Below, piece by piece: positions 47,621-58,190 of a DNA stretch of 64,000 nt. Made by a program: the position numbers and the translations under genes. Origin of the DNA: Eulemur rufifrons (lineage: Eukaryota > Chordata > Mammalia > Primates > Lemuridae); assembly GCF_041146395.1 (NCBI RefSeq), contig NC_090989.1:49564501-49628500 (forward strand). Direction: 5' to 3'. The notes beneath the pieces were generated by a model. It made no database searches, was not told the DNA's origin, and was given only the letters and a program-made list of their open reading frames with translations. The number at the start of each line of letters is the position of its first letter. Position 1 is the first letter of the stretch.

Positions 47621-49714
47621 TGAATTACCAAGAGAATGCAGAGTAAAAAACAAAAATAATGTAGCGTAATTACAACAATAAAGATAATACAGGTAATTTA
47701 AAAAATATATATAACACGAATGACAAATCCATAAAATAAGTCTTCTAAAGACTGAAAATATTAGCCATATTTCTTACAAAGAAGTCAAGGATACATTAAA
47801 AGAAAAATCATAAGCACATGACAAAGTGAATGAACAATGTGATATAGCTGTATAGATAAAATACAGTTTAAAAACAAAGAGGAATTATGTCAAATAAGAT
47901 GATGGTAAGTTTAAAAATCAAGAAATTATAGTATATTCTAAGAAAATGTAATTGTCCAAGGCTACATCAGTTAAAGAAATAAAATTTAAATATGTCATTA
48001 ACTAGATGAGAATAACAACCAAGGAAACATCAAATAATCTTTCAATATACCCATAATGATACTGAATCCAAACTGTTTTATATGAGATTTTTATAATATT
48101 TTTAGGGCAACAGAGTAAGCTTACATGTTTAGAATTGCTTCAGCACACAGAACAGCTCAAAGGATTTCTCACTGCATTTTTGAACTCAGCATATTCCTTA
48201 CAAATTTGCAAAGGATAGCATTAAAAAACACATATTAAACTCTGTATATTTGTACATTAAATTAAGCATCATGTAAAAAATTAAATATACCAGGATCAAA
48301 TAAAGTTTATCCCTAAAATTCAAGGATGAGCCAATTAGAGAATTCATTAGCTGAAAATTAGATTAAAATAAGCTAAAGATAGATTTGATAAAATTCAATA
48401 TTCATTCCTGGCAAAACAATAAGCCCAGAACAGACTATTTCTCCAACGTAATAAAATAAAGATCATAATCATATTATTGCAATGTTGAAATATTCCACTG
48501 ATAAAAGCATTTCTATTAAAAGTCAAGAACAAGGCTTAGGATGCTCATTCTTACCCTAAATCAATGACATAAGAACATAAAATAAGAAGAAATAAATATG
48601 GAAAACCAAGGGAAAACATTTCAATGTTTATATAAATTGCTCAAAAAAGAGAATCAAAAAATTAACCAGTTTTAACTGGTTAATAACCAGTTTCAAAATA
48701 TTTTAAATGCAACTTTCCTAGAAAAAGAAATAACATAAGATGATAACAAAAGTAATCTGATTAGCATAAATTTCCCAAAATAATAAGAAATTTAATCACA
48801 CCTATATATGTGCTATATAAAGAGAACAGAAATTTAACTATTGGACAAAATAATTTAAATAAATGTAATGGGATAGCAAGTTTCTAGATGAGAATGCTCA
48901 ATATTGTCAAAGATTGACATATTAGTCTATTAGTCTATTAGGTTTACAATGAATATTTTTATTATATTTTAGAGCTGGAAAAATAATGATTCTTAAGTTC
49001 ATCTAGAAATATAATGTGGAAATTCATTTAAGAAATGTGATGGGAAGACTTGATATATCATATAATATAGCTTATAATTTTATAGTAATTAAATCAATAG
49101 ATACAATTACCCAGTTATATGGTATGAAACAAGCATATTAAATTTAAATTTAGGAATATATTGAGGCATATAATATAAAGATGGCATCTCTTTTCAGTGA
49201 GTAAAGGACAGATACTTATCCTGTATTCAATACCAAAGCAAAACTCATCTGTATTAAATGTATAATAAGGAAAATGATATGTGTATGTTCTGAAGAAGTC
49301 CATATATGTAAATAACTATATAATCATAAGGGAGGAAATAATGTGCTTAATAAAGAAGTCAGCGAGCTATATAAAATTTTTAAAAAATCTGTATGTAGAA
49401 AGACTAATTATTAAATGGGGACAAACATCAGGAAAACAATTTGCAACAATTAACATAAAATGGGCTTAACATGGGTTTAAAAGTATTTCTATAAAAGAAT
49501 AAAAAATTCAATTTCTCAATTTTTGTTAAAAAATAAAAAATTGAAATGCAAAAGATAATACTTGTGAAAATATATCTCAGTGTCAATGTTAATTATATTA
49601 AATATATTATTTAATAACTACATATTAATAAATAGGTAGTAAGCAAACTGAAAACCCAAGAGTAAGCTGAACTTAAATAAAAAATGATTTGCTTCAATAA
49701 AGTTTCATACATCA
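47621..49714 (+). repeat. Very old L1 sequence, sense
   Basis: Scattered L1 ORF2 words in sense: AAATTCAATATTCATTCCTGG near 48390, a TTCTATTAAAAGTCAAGAACAAGG segment around 48511 and CTTAGGATGCTCATTC at 48535 (the 'AGGATGCCCAC' area). Edges and continuity are uncertain; parts are unrecognisable. Frames on both strands at 49115-49469 are chance. Confidence 0.5.
48661..48684. other. 24-bp palindrome with 11-bp arms
   Basis: ATTAACCAGTT (48661-48671) and AACTGGTTAAT (48674-48684) are exact reverse complements two bases apart; AACCAGTTT recurs directly after it (48685-48693). Confidence 0.85.
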
Positions 49715-50048
49715 GGCCGGGTGCGGTGGCTCACGCCTGTAATCCTAGCACTCTGGGAGGCCGAGGCGGGAGGATTGCTCAAGGTCAGGAGTTCGAGACC
49801 AGCCTGAGCAAGAGTGAGACCCTGTCTCTACTAAAAATAGAAAGAAATGATTTGGACAGCTAAAAATATATATAGAAAAATACTAGCCGGGCATAGTGGC
49901 ACATGCCTGTAGTCCCAGCTACTTGGGAGGCTGAGGCAGAAGGATTGCTTTTAAGCCCAGGAGTTTGAGATTGCTGTGAGCCAGGCTGACGCACAGCACT
50001 CTAGCCATGGCAAAAGAGCAAGACTCTGTCTCAAAAAAAAAAAAAAAA
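49715..50048 (+). mobile_element. Lemur-type Alu, sense, with 11-bp target-site duplication
   Basis: Dimeric Alu starting GGCCGGGTGCGGTGGCTCAC, with the lemur-specific middle segment and a 16-base A tail. TTTCATACATC at 49703-49713 recurs at 50049-50059. It is more mutated than the Alu at 26701 (for example GACGCACAGCACTC in the right arm, where bases are missing). Confidence 0.95.
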
Positions 50049-51483
50049 TTTCATACATCTAAGGTAACATTCAAAGTTAATTAAAATCATATGCATTTTA
50101 CTATGAAAATTATTTCATAACATAATTCATATGCAGAAAATATTAAACATTTAAACTTTTATAAAATAAAATAATTGATATAAAACTAAGGCACAGAAAT
50201 CTGTAAGAATATCTATGTATTTATACATATATAAAAATATAATAAAAGTTATCTCTGGCAGGAGCTGTTATTTCTGGCTAATGGAGATATTATATATTCT
50301 CATTTTCACTGTGTCTTCTTTACATTCTTTAAAGTTATAGGTTACTTTTATAATTTTAAATGAGTTTCCTATTATCCAAGTCTGTAGGCTAATCTGTATA
50401 ACTATTGAAGTAGGATGCCTAAACAGAGCCTTGGATAACTTGTGAAAAATATCCTTTATAGACACATTATCTCACAAGGTACAATCAACTAGCTAGGACC
50501 TAAATTTATTCATTCAAAGTCAGCCTCATGCTATTTCTTTTAAAATCACATGTGTACCTATGGACATGTTGCAAGACCAACAGTTTGGGGGGCTACCAAG
50601 AAAGGAGGCAAGGGATAATTCTTATGAAGTCAGTGATTGTGGGTTTGGTGACTAGGAGAGAAAAAATATTTCGAAGAAGAATACTGAAAGAAGCAATTAA
50701 ACATTTTTGAAGATCTATGCTGATTTCACAATTGTCTTTATGATCCACCCTGTGCCCAAACTAAGATAACTGTTAATGCAGTTTCACTTAGATTCCAAAG
50801 TAAAAGCTAATAATAGATTCAGATTAGCAGATACAGCATTGATACAATGTTAGAAGTTGGTGTACACAATAATGTCTGTCCCTTCATCTGCACACTGAGT
50901 ATTGCCACTGTCACTGGAATTAACTTTTCCACAATGTGTGGGCAATTTTTGAGTAGAAGTTGACATTCAGCAATCAGAAACATCAATCAAAATACTTTCT
51001 CGGGTATAGGATCTCAAATTTTAATGATGAGTATATTTTATTCAAAATGACATTTGTACAAAGAAAATAAAAAGAATAATTATCTTGACTTGAGTTATAA
51101 GAATTTTTCACTTAATGAGCAATGTGGCATTTAAACAAGTTCATACAAATTCTGATGTGAGGTACTAACAGAAATTGTTCTCATTATATTAATGAAAAAA
51201 ATATATAAGTACTTTACTTCATAACTTTTGTGTGTATGATATTAACATTCAACTATGACCATTGGGGCAAGGATTTAGATGGTAAGAATAATATTTTTTT
51301 TTGAAACTAAGATTTTAATTTTCAGGGTATAGAAAATATATACCCCATAGAGAAAAATTTGGGATATCCAACATTATAGTAGAAATCACTTCTGGTTAGA
51401 TCACTCATAGATCCATAACACTTTCATTAATTAATATTTTTACTAATATTAAATAAAATTGAGTAATATACTTACTTGCTTTC

Positions 51484-51615
51484 AGCTAGCTCCTTTTTAC
51501 CCCTCACTTTCTCCTTCACTCTTTTCCTTTTCTTTTTTCCTTCCTTTCCTTCCTCATCCTCTCCCTCTTTTCTCTACCTTGCTTTCTTCCTGCCTTCTTT
51601 TTTGTCTTTTTCACT
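51484..51615. repeat. Pyrimidine-rich low-complexity tract
   Basis: Long C/T-only stretches (TTCCTTCCTTTCCTTCC type) on the plus strand. It generates spurious Ser/Leu/Phe-rich frames at 51459-51746 in two phases. Confidence 0.85.
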
Positions 51616-52155
51616 GTTTGTCTCTTTCTTATTTATTATTGTTTATATACCATCTGGTCTATCAGCCGTCTAGCTTCCCATCTTTCCATCTATTTAGAGT
51701 TAAGATCATATTTCATATACAGCATCCAATTTTGCTTGCCATTTGAAAAACTAGTTTTATATTATGACCATTTGTTCAATGCATTTAAATATTTGTTACA
51801 AGCACAATTTTGAATGGTTATATGAAATTCCACAATAAGAAATGCTTGATTAAATCATGCCATTAATGTCCTGAAATCCTTCTTTACACAGCTAGTTTTG
51901 AACTGCTTCTCCTTATTGTTGTTATAAAACCATGCCAGAATTTCTGCCCTCCAGATGATTAAAAAATATTACACACATTTAGAATTTAGATTAACTTTCT
52001 ACATTCACTTAGAAATATTAGCTGAACATATCATTTAGTTTAATGTGTGCTTGTTTTTATAAATTTCAGCTATTCTAAAAAAGTCATCTCTTTCATGGAA
52101 AGAGATTATACTTTTAAGAAATTGTGAATATATAACACATACCTAATTTCATAAT

Positions 52156-52215
52156 TTCAGCTATTTTTTCATTATTTTTCAGCTATTTTTTCATTATTTT
52201 TCAGCTGTTTTTTCT
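52156..52215. repeat. 22-bp tandem repeat, almost three copies
   Basis: TTCAGCTATTTTTTCATTAT-type unit repeated with a period of 22 bp; CAGCT starts at 52158, 52180 and 52202. The third copy has diverged (CAGCTGTTTTTTCT). Confidence 0.9.
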
Positions 52216-55200
52216 AAAACTCCTCCTAATTGTGCCTACAGGACCTCGATCAGAGACAAGGAAAATGAAAGCAGAAACTGAAACACTATATTGAATTATA
52301 TTAGCTAAGTAGAATTATTATGAAAAGGAATCAGCTAATATAACTACATGTTTTTCTCATATTTTTAATTGCCGATTAAAAGTTGTTATGATATCAGAAA
52401 CAAAATCATCTATGAGTTCTCGAACAGCAAAAGAAATACGATAGCCATAGACTATTTCCAAACCAAAATCAAAATAAAGGTTTTGAGACAGAAAATTGAT
52501 ACTCCAAAGTAATGTATCTGAAAACGAAGGCTGTTGAGCCACAACACGGAGCCATAATAATCATGTCTGGGGAATTCTAGACATTCTCTAGCTGTTTTCT
52601 AGAGTTCAGAGTAATCAGTCCAAGCAATCTCATGTGCCTTGCCTACTGTATAATGGTTGTGCCTTAAATTTTTCCTTTTTTTTTCCATCTATGACTCAAG
52701 ATTAAAAAGTGTCAGACCATGAAAGAAAGCTACAGTGTAAGTTCATATTGCAGTAATTTCTCTTTGCTGTGCTGTGAATTTTTTTCTTCCTTCTTCTTGC
52801 TCTTTTTTTCCCTTTTTATAAATGACGTCTGAATCAATTATAGCTGCATAAAGGGTAAGCCACTGATATGAACACCAAGAAAATTGTGATTTAGTAAAAT
52901 AATAATGCATTAAACTTGGGTGGCACTGTTTCTCACAACCTTTCCCATACATTAATCATCCTCAGACTTCCTCCATCAGGCAGATCAGTTCTCCCTGTAT
53001 CACAGCAGGGAAATTTGAAAAGAGGCAAAATGATATGCCTAGAATTGTCAAACTTACTAAGAACCAAAATGAAAACAGAAGTAAAAATTTCTCAAAAATA
53101 AACCACAGCTTGGCACTGGTATCTGCCTGTCTTTATTTTCTGAATCGACCATCCCAGCTAAGCAGACAGCTTGCTTATTGACAGATTTATGCATGGGGAA
53201 CAAAAAAGTCAGGAAGGTCACATAATACGATTCCCTGTGCTCCGAAATAAATATCTGTAAGAAGGAGCAAGCAATTTTTTCAGAGGTCAATATTCTCTTT
53301 AATTAATTTACTTTTATTTCTTTTATAATGGATCATAAAGTTAGGGATGTATTGGAGAAGAACCCTCTTCCACCAAAGCAGCATTGACTAGGTACTCTAT
53401 CCTCCATCTGGGAAAATAAATTCTGACATGAAGGAATTGAATTTCAGGGACACATCCTGGGACTTAGAGATTTTGGTGGTACACAACAAAAATTTCAAGT
53501 ATTTTGAGTATCCTTGTGATTATTTTGAGTTGTTCCTTCTGAGTTGCTTTGTGTTTGTCTTCTCTCTTTTATTCAATGCCCTCTACTAAAGTGCACAAAG
53601 AACAAGCCTATATTTGAACACGTCAGGTTTATGCCTCTTTTACCAAAAGAGAATGCACACCATGGGGAACTGCGGAGCATCTCACTAAGTGGGTGTTAGT
53701 AATGACTTCGCCTATTTGATCCGTGTTTCATTGATCTTGAGGAGGATTCAAGGAAGTGAGGCTCATTCTGGATTGGGTGATATTATGAAATGAAAACAAT
53801 TCTATGGCAGGGTTCTATCTAGAAGGACAAATCAGAACAATTCTAACATTATTATTGTTAAAGAAGTAGCAGTGACTCATATTAGCCAGGTTAAAGGAAT
53901 GTTAGTCGTTTACATGATTTGGACAGTGCTTGTATTTTGCCTGTGTACAGACATTATTATTTGGTCTTGTCTTTGTCTTGGTCTATCATGGTCACAGAGT
54001 AGCCTTTTCTGGTGTCAATGTTTCGTGAAATTGTTTACGTCCAATACAAGAACATGGAGGCCTCGTTATGAGAGCCAGACCAGCTCACAGAGACTCAGAC
54101 TCAGCTGTTGCTACTACCAGGCCAGTGCCTGGAACTCCAAGGCTGCCTTTCTCTTTCTCATTTTATCACCACACAATCCGAAGCCTGAATATCACATCTT
54201 ATGGAGAGGATATACTAAAAAACCAAGTAGGCACTAGATGAGAAAAAAGGGAAGTCGAAAGAAAGGAAATGGCTTAAATTTCACTCTAGTGTAGACAAAA
54301 GAAGTCTTTACAAATAGCCAATTTCACCAGTATAATAGACGACAGACATATTTAGAACAAAAGCCAGATATAGTCACGAACAGCATTCATTTGACTTTAA
54401 GTAAAAAGAAAAGAGACAAAGAGAATGAATTCATCTAGGAACATGAGGCTGAGTAGGAGTTAGAGAACACAGAGAACCTGATAACATAAAAAGCAGATTT
54501 TTCCATAGGAATTAAGAAGCCCAGTGCCATTCTCATTTATACCTACATCTCATTACAATGTAGAAACACATGTATTTTATTGGTGAAACATAGAGTTGGA
54601 GTTTGGATTCAATATTCAGATATGACACTTTTTCTACATTTAAGCATTTTTATTTCTTCATTTCTACATGTATTTATGCATTAATTTATTTATTTCATAT
54701 GAGTTACCAAGCGCACATGAACTTACTAAGTGGAGTGGATATTGAATGAAGCAATCAGATATGCTTCCTGCTTTTTCAGACCTTACAATTCATGTGGAAG
54801 ACACATATTTTAAAACAAATTAGAAAAGTATTTAAAAAAGGATTACTTTCCAATGTGGGCTGCTGTCTCCCTCCCACATCAGAATCCTGAGGAAGCCAGA
54901 GAAAGGAGAGAAAAGTGAATGGATTTGGGGAAAATAAACATCTAATTGTAAAAAACTCCTGAAGAGAGAAACTTCATTTGTGACTTAGTGAGGGAAGAAA
55001 ACTTCAGACCAGGACGAGGGATCAAATGCCACAGTAAGGGAAATGGTTTGGGGTAGCTTTATAGTTAATCTTTTTCCTTGCCCCACTATGCTAAGCAGGG
55101 CAGCACCAGGAAACCAGAGCTCTATGGAGAGAGGATCAGATAACAAAAGGTGTTGCTAACCACCCCTCCATTTCCATACACAGCCCCCTACACACCAATG

Positions 55201-55385
55201 CTAAAGGACCATAAGATTTAAAAAAATAATAAGAAGAAGAATAATAATAAACAGCTCTTGGAAAAGAGCAGTATCTATAGTGGAATTTCAAGGAGTTACC
55301 ATGGGAAAGCAGTGGGATTGATGTTGGGGAGTAGAACAGCCAATAGGCGTGGTTCTCTGTTCTAAGTAACCCCCATACATATGTG

Positions 55386-55439
55386 CACGCACACACAAAC
55401 ACACACACACACACATGCGCGCACTTATACACACACACA
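55386..55439. repeat. CA-rich microsatellite
   Basis: Interrupted (CA)n with CG-containing breaks. It produces the Cys/Val-rich minus frames at 55136-55542, which are artefacts. Confidence 0.95.
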
Positions 55440-55586
55440 AACTCACCAGCAAGGACAACGGTAGGCCCAAAGCTTTGAAATTGCCATACAGTATGTATTT
55501 CCAACCGAAGTACTTGATAGCCTCAGGATAATAGAAGTTCATGGGCAGGAAATAATCACAACCATTATTACATAAACAAACAAATA

Positions 55587-56850
55587 TTAGGTTGGCGCAA
55601 AAGTAATTGTGCTTTTAGCATTGTTGAAATTTGCCGTTTGATATTGGAATACATTCTTAAATAAATGTAGTTATGTTATACATGATTTTAATGCACATTT
55701 CTCACTTTATTTTTTTGCTAATGACTTATTACTTGCTGTTTATTTTATATTTATTTTAGACTATGGAAATGATGGTAGGCAAAAAGCAAATTCCAGTGAT
55801 TTTCTTATTCAAGTTCAAAGTGGGTCATAAAGCAGCAGAGACAACTCACAACATTAACAGTGCATTTGTCCCAGGAACTGCTAACCAATGTACAGTGCAG
55901 TAGTGGTTCAACAAGTTTTGCAAAGAAGACGAGAGCCATGAAGATTAGGAGCACAGCGGCTGGCCATTAGAAGTTGACAATAACCAATTGAGAGCAATCA
56001 TCGAAGCTGATCCTCTTACAACTACACAAGAAGTTGTTGAAGAACTCAAGGTCCACCATTCTATGGTCATTCAGCATTTGAAGCAAATTGGAAAGGTGTA
56101 AAAGCTCAATAAGTGGGTGCCTCATGAGCTGACCAAAAATCAAAAAAATCATCTTTTTGAAGTGTCATCTTCTGTTTTTGTACTCAACCACAAACCATTT
56201 CTCAATGGGATTCTGATGTGTGACGAAAAGTGGATTTTTTATTGACAACCGACCACAACCAGCTCAGTGGTTGGACCGAGAAGAAGTTCCAAAACACTTC
56301 CGAAAGCCAAACTTGCACCAAAAAAAGGTCATGATCACTGTGTGGTGGTCTGCTGCCGGTCTGATCCACTACAGCTTTTTGAATCCCAGCAAAATCATGA
56401 CATCTGAGAAGTCTGCTCAGCAAATCAATGACACTCACTGAAAACGGCAACACCTGCAGCTGGCAGTGGTCAACAGAAAGCAACCAATTCTTCTCCGCAA
56501 CAATGCCTGACTACCCGTAGGCATTGTCGCACAACCAACACTTCAAAAGTTGAACGAATTGGGCTATGACATTTTGCGTCATCTGCCATGTTCGCCTTAT
56601 CTCTTGCCAACCAACTTCCACTTCTTCAATCATCTCTACAACTCCACAACTTTTTGCAGGGAAAATGCTTCCACAAGCAGCAGGTTGCAGAAAATGCTTT
56701 CCTAGAGTTTGTGGAATCACAAAGTACGAATTTTTATGCTACAGGAATAAACAACCTTATTTCTTGTTGGCAAAAATGTATTAATTGTAATGGTTCCTAT
56801 TTTGACTAATAAAGATGTGTTTGAGCCTAATCACTTTTGCACCAACCTAA
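55587..56850 (+). mobile_element. Nearly complete mariner transposon, Hsmar1-type
   Basis: A 1264-bp element with terminal inverted repeats: TTAGGTTGGCGCAAAAGT on the left and the reverse complement of CACTTTTGCACCAACCTAA on the right, agreeing at 20 of the first 22 positions. It is flanked by TA on each side (55585-55586, 56851-56852), the target duplication of Tc1/mariner elements. The length is near the roughly 1.29 kb of Hsmar1, and the terminal repeats and transposase remnant match the Hsmar1 type (the source of the SETMAR fusion in anthropoids). The transposase is disrupted, so the copy is non-autonomous. It lies in otherwise unassigned sequence. Confidence 0.92.
55763..56809 (+). pseudogene. 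Mariner transposase pseudogene (Hsmar1-type)
   Basis: The frame opens at ATG 55763 and its C-terminal end CNGSYFD with TAA at 56807-56809 is intact, giving about the length of a 343-residue mariner transposase. In-frame stops occur at 55901-55903, 55946-55948 and 56099-56101, and a frameshift lies near 56234-56242. Of the catalytic D,D34D triad, the first Asp is readable in CDEKW (codon 56222-56224); the second position reads Asn (AAC, 56499-56501) and is followed by a stop at 56508-56510; the third (SPDL region, around 56600) is not readable. The N-terminal half carries helix-turn-helix-type sequence for terminal-repeat binding. The protein cannot be made. Confidence 0.9.
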
Positions 56851-56852
56851 TA

Positions 56853-58190
56853 ACTGCTCAACAAGTACAATGAGAATTGATAGAAGATAGAAAGATCAAA
56901 TGACTAAATACAATAGCTATCATCAGAGAGATAGGAATTTTAGGTAATAATGAACATAGAAAAAGAGCTTTGAAGCTGAGATGAATAACAAAACAGATAC
57001 AGAGAAGGAATAACATTGTAGAGTATATCAAGTTGAGGAATTCACCAAAATAACTAACTTAATATATGAATAAATAAATAAAAGCATCAGAAAGGTAAAG
57101 TAGGATGAAAAATAATGAGACAAGAAACAGAATTTGATGTATTAACACAATAACAACACATTAACATAATAGAAATTTCAAAGGCAATAAAAAAGTAAAT
57201 GTAGAGGGAAAATATTTGAAAAACATAATCATTGAAAATTGGCAAAATGAAATAATAATGGATCTCAAATTACAAAGAAGCATGGAGAACTAAGTAGATA
57301 CATGAAGGAAATGTGTACCTAGACACTTTACGATAAAATAAAACCAAGGAATTATAGAAGTTAATTTGAAATAGTCCAAAAAATGAAGGATTAGCCACAA
57401 AAGAATAAGAAATGTATTGGCATCATATTTGAAAAATATAAATTGGAATAAATAAGAAAATGAAGTACTATTTTCAAGGTATTAAAGAAAAATAATTTGA
57501 AGCATAAACTTTTAAGATAACTAATTTACTAAATGTGAGGGCACAATAAAGATAATCTGAGGTTGATAATACTGTTGAAGTTGAATTATTTTTAAAATAT
57601 TCTTGAAATACATATTCTAATTATCAGAGACATAAATCCAAGAGAAAGCGTTAGGATGTAAAGGTAAGATCAGCAATTAAATACATAAATAGTTTATTTT
57701 CCAAAATATCCAGGATAAAATAAAATGATACATTTAAAATTGAGAAATGGTATTCTGAAAACATCCAAAATTACATAAACTAATTCCTATAAAAAATTTA
57801 AAGGAAAAGAGAAGGCTCACTTTATCAAATAACAAGATGATAGCTATACTATAGTATATACAACAAATTCCTCATAATCGAAACAATATGGAACTAGTTT
57901 AGAAACAGCAAATAGACTGATGAAATAGAGTAAACAGAGAAAAAAATCTATGTATATATGAGAATATTATATTGTAAAGGCAGGGAAATATGTATAACTT
58001 TAATATATGCTATTAGGATATTTCACACTGTGAAAAATAATGAAGCTGGATTTCTACTTTTTACTATAAACATAAGAAAGCTCACAAGTGGAATAAATTT
58101 ATTTGTGTGCTATGAATAAAAGGAGTATGATTAACTCAACCTTTCTGAAAGTACAAAAATAGAGAAAAAAGCAAGTAGTCACAAACACTG
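56853..58190 (+). repeat. Old L1M-like sequence, sense
   Basis: Decayed L1M words: GAAAAACATAATCATTGAAA near 57219, ATGGATCTCAAATTACAAAG near 57259, GACACTTTACGATAAAATAA near 57322. Low confidence at the edges; 56853-57100 may be unrelated. Confidence 0.5.

Larger units (their letters stand above)
50060..55584. other. Unassigned AT-rich intergenic sequence
   Basis: About 5.5 kb with no recognised gene. Small features are listed separately: a pyrimidine tract, a 22-bp tandem repeat and a CA microsatellite. 53872-54237 is a 121-codon plus frame without recognisable domain, and 54640-54800 faintly resembles an old antisense repeat (L2/MIR type). The rest is either single copy or beyond my recognition. 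Confidence 0.4.

Noticed and set aside
51459..51746. Ser/Leu/Phe-rich plus frames in two phases
   Set aside because: Product of the pyrimidine-rich low-complexity tract.
55136..55542. Overlapping Cys/Val-rich minus frames of 122 and 84 codons
   Set aside because: Their composition comes from the CA microsatellite at 55386-55439; two phases are open at once, as expected from a dinucleotide repeat.
56220..56483. Overlapping plus and minus frames within the mariner as separate small genes
   Set aside because: The plus frame is a fragment of the broken transposase and the minus frame is its shadow.
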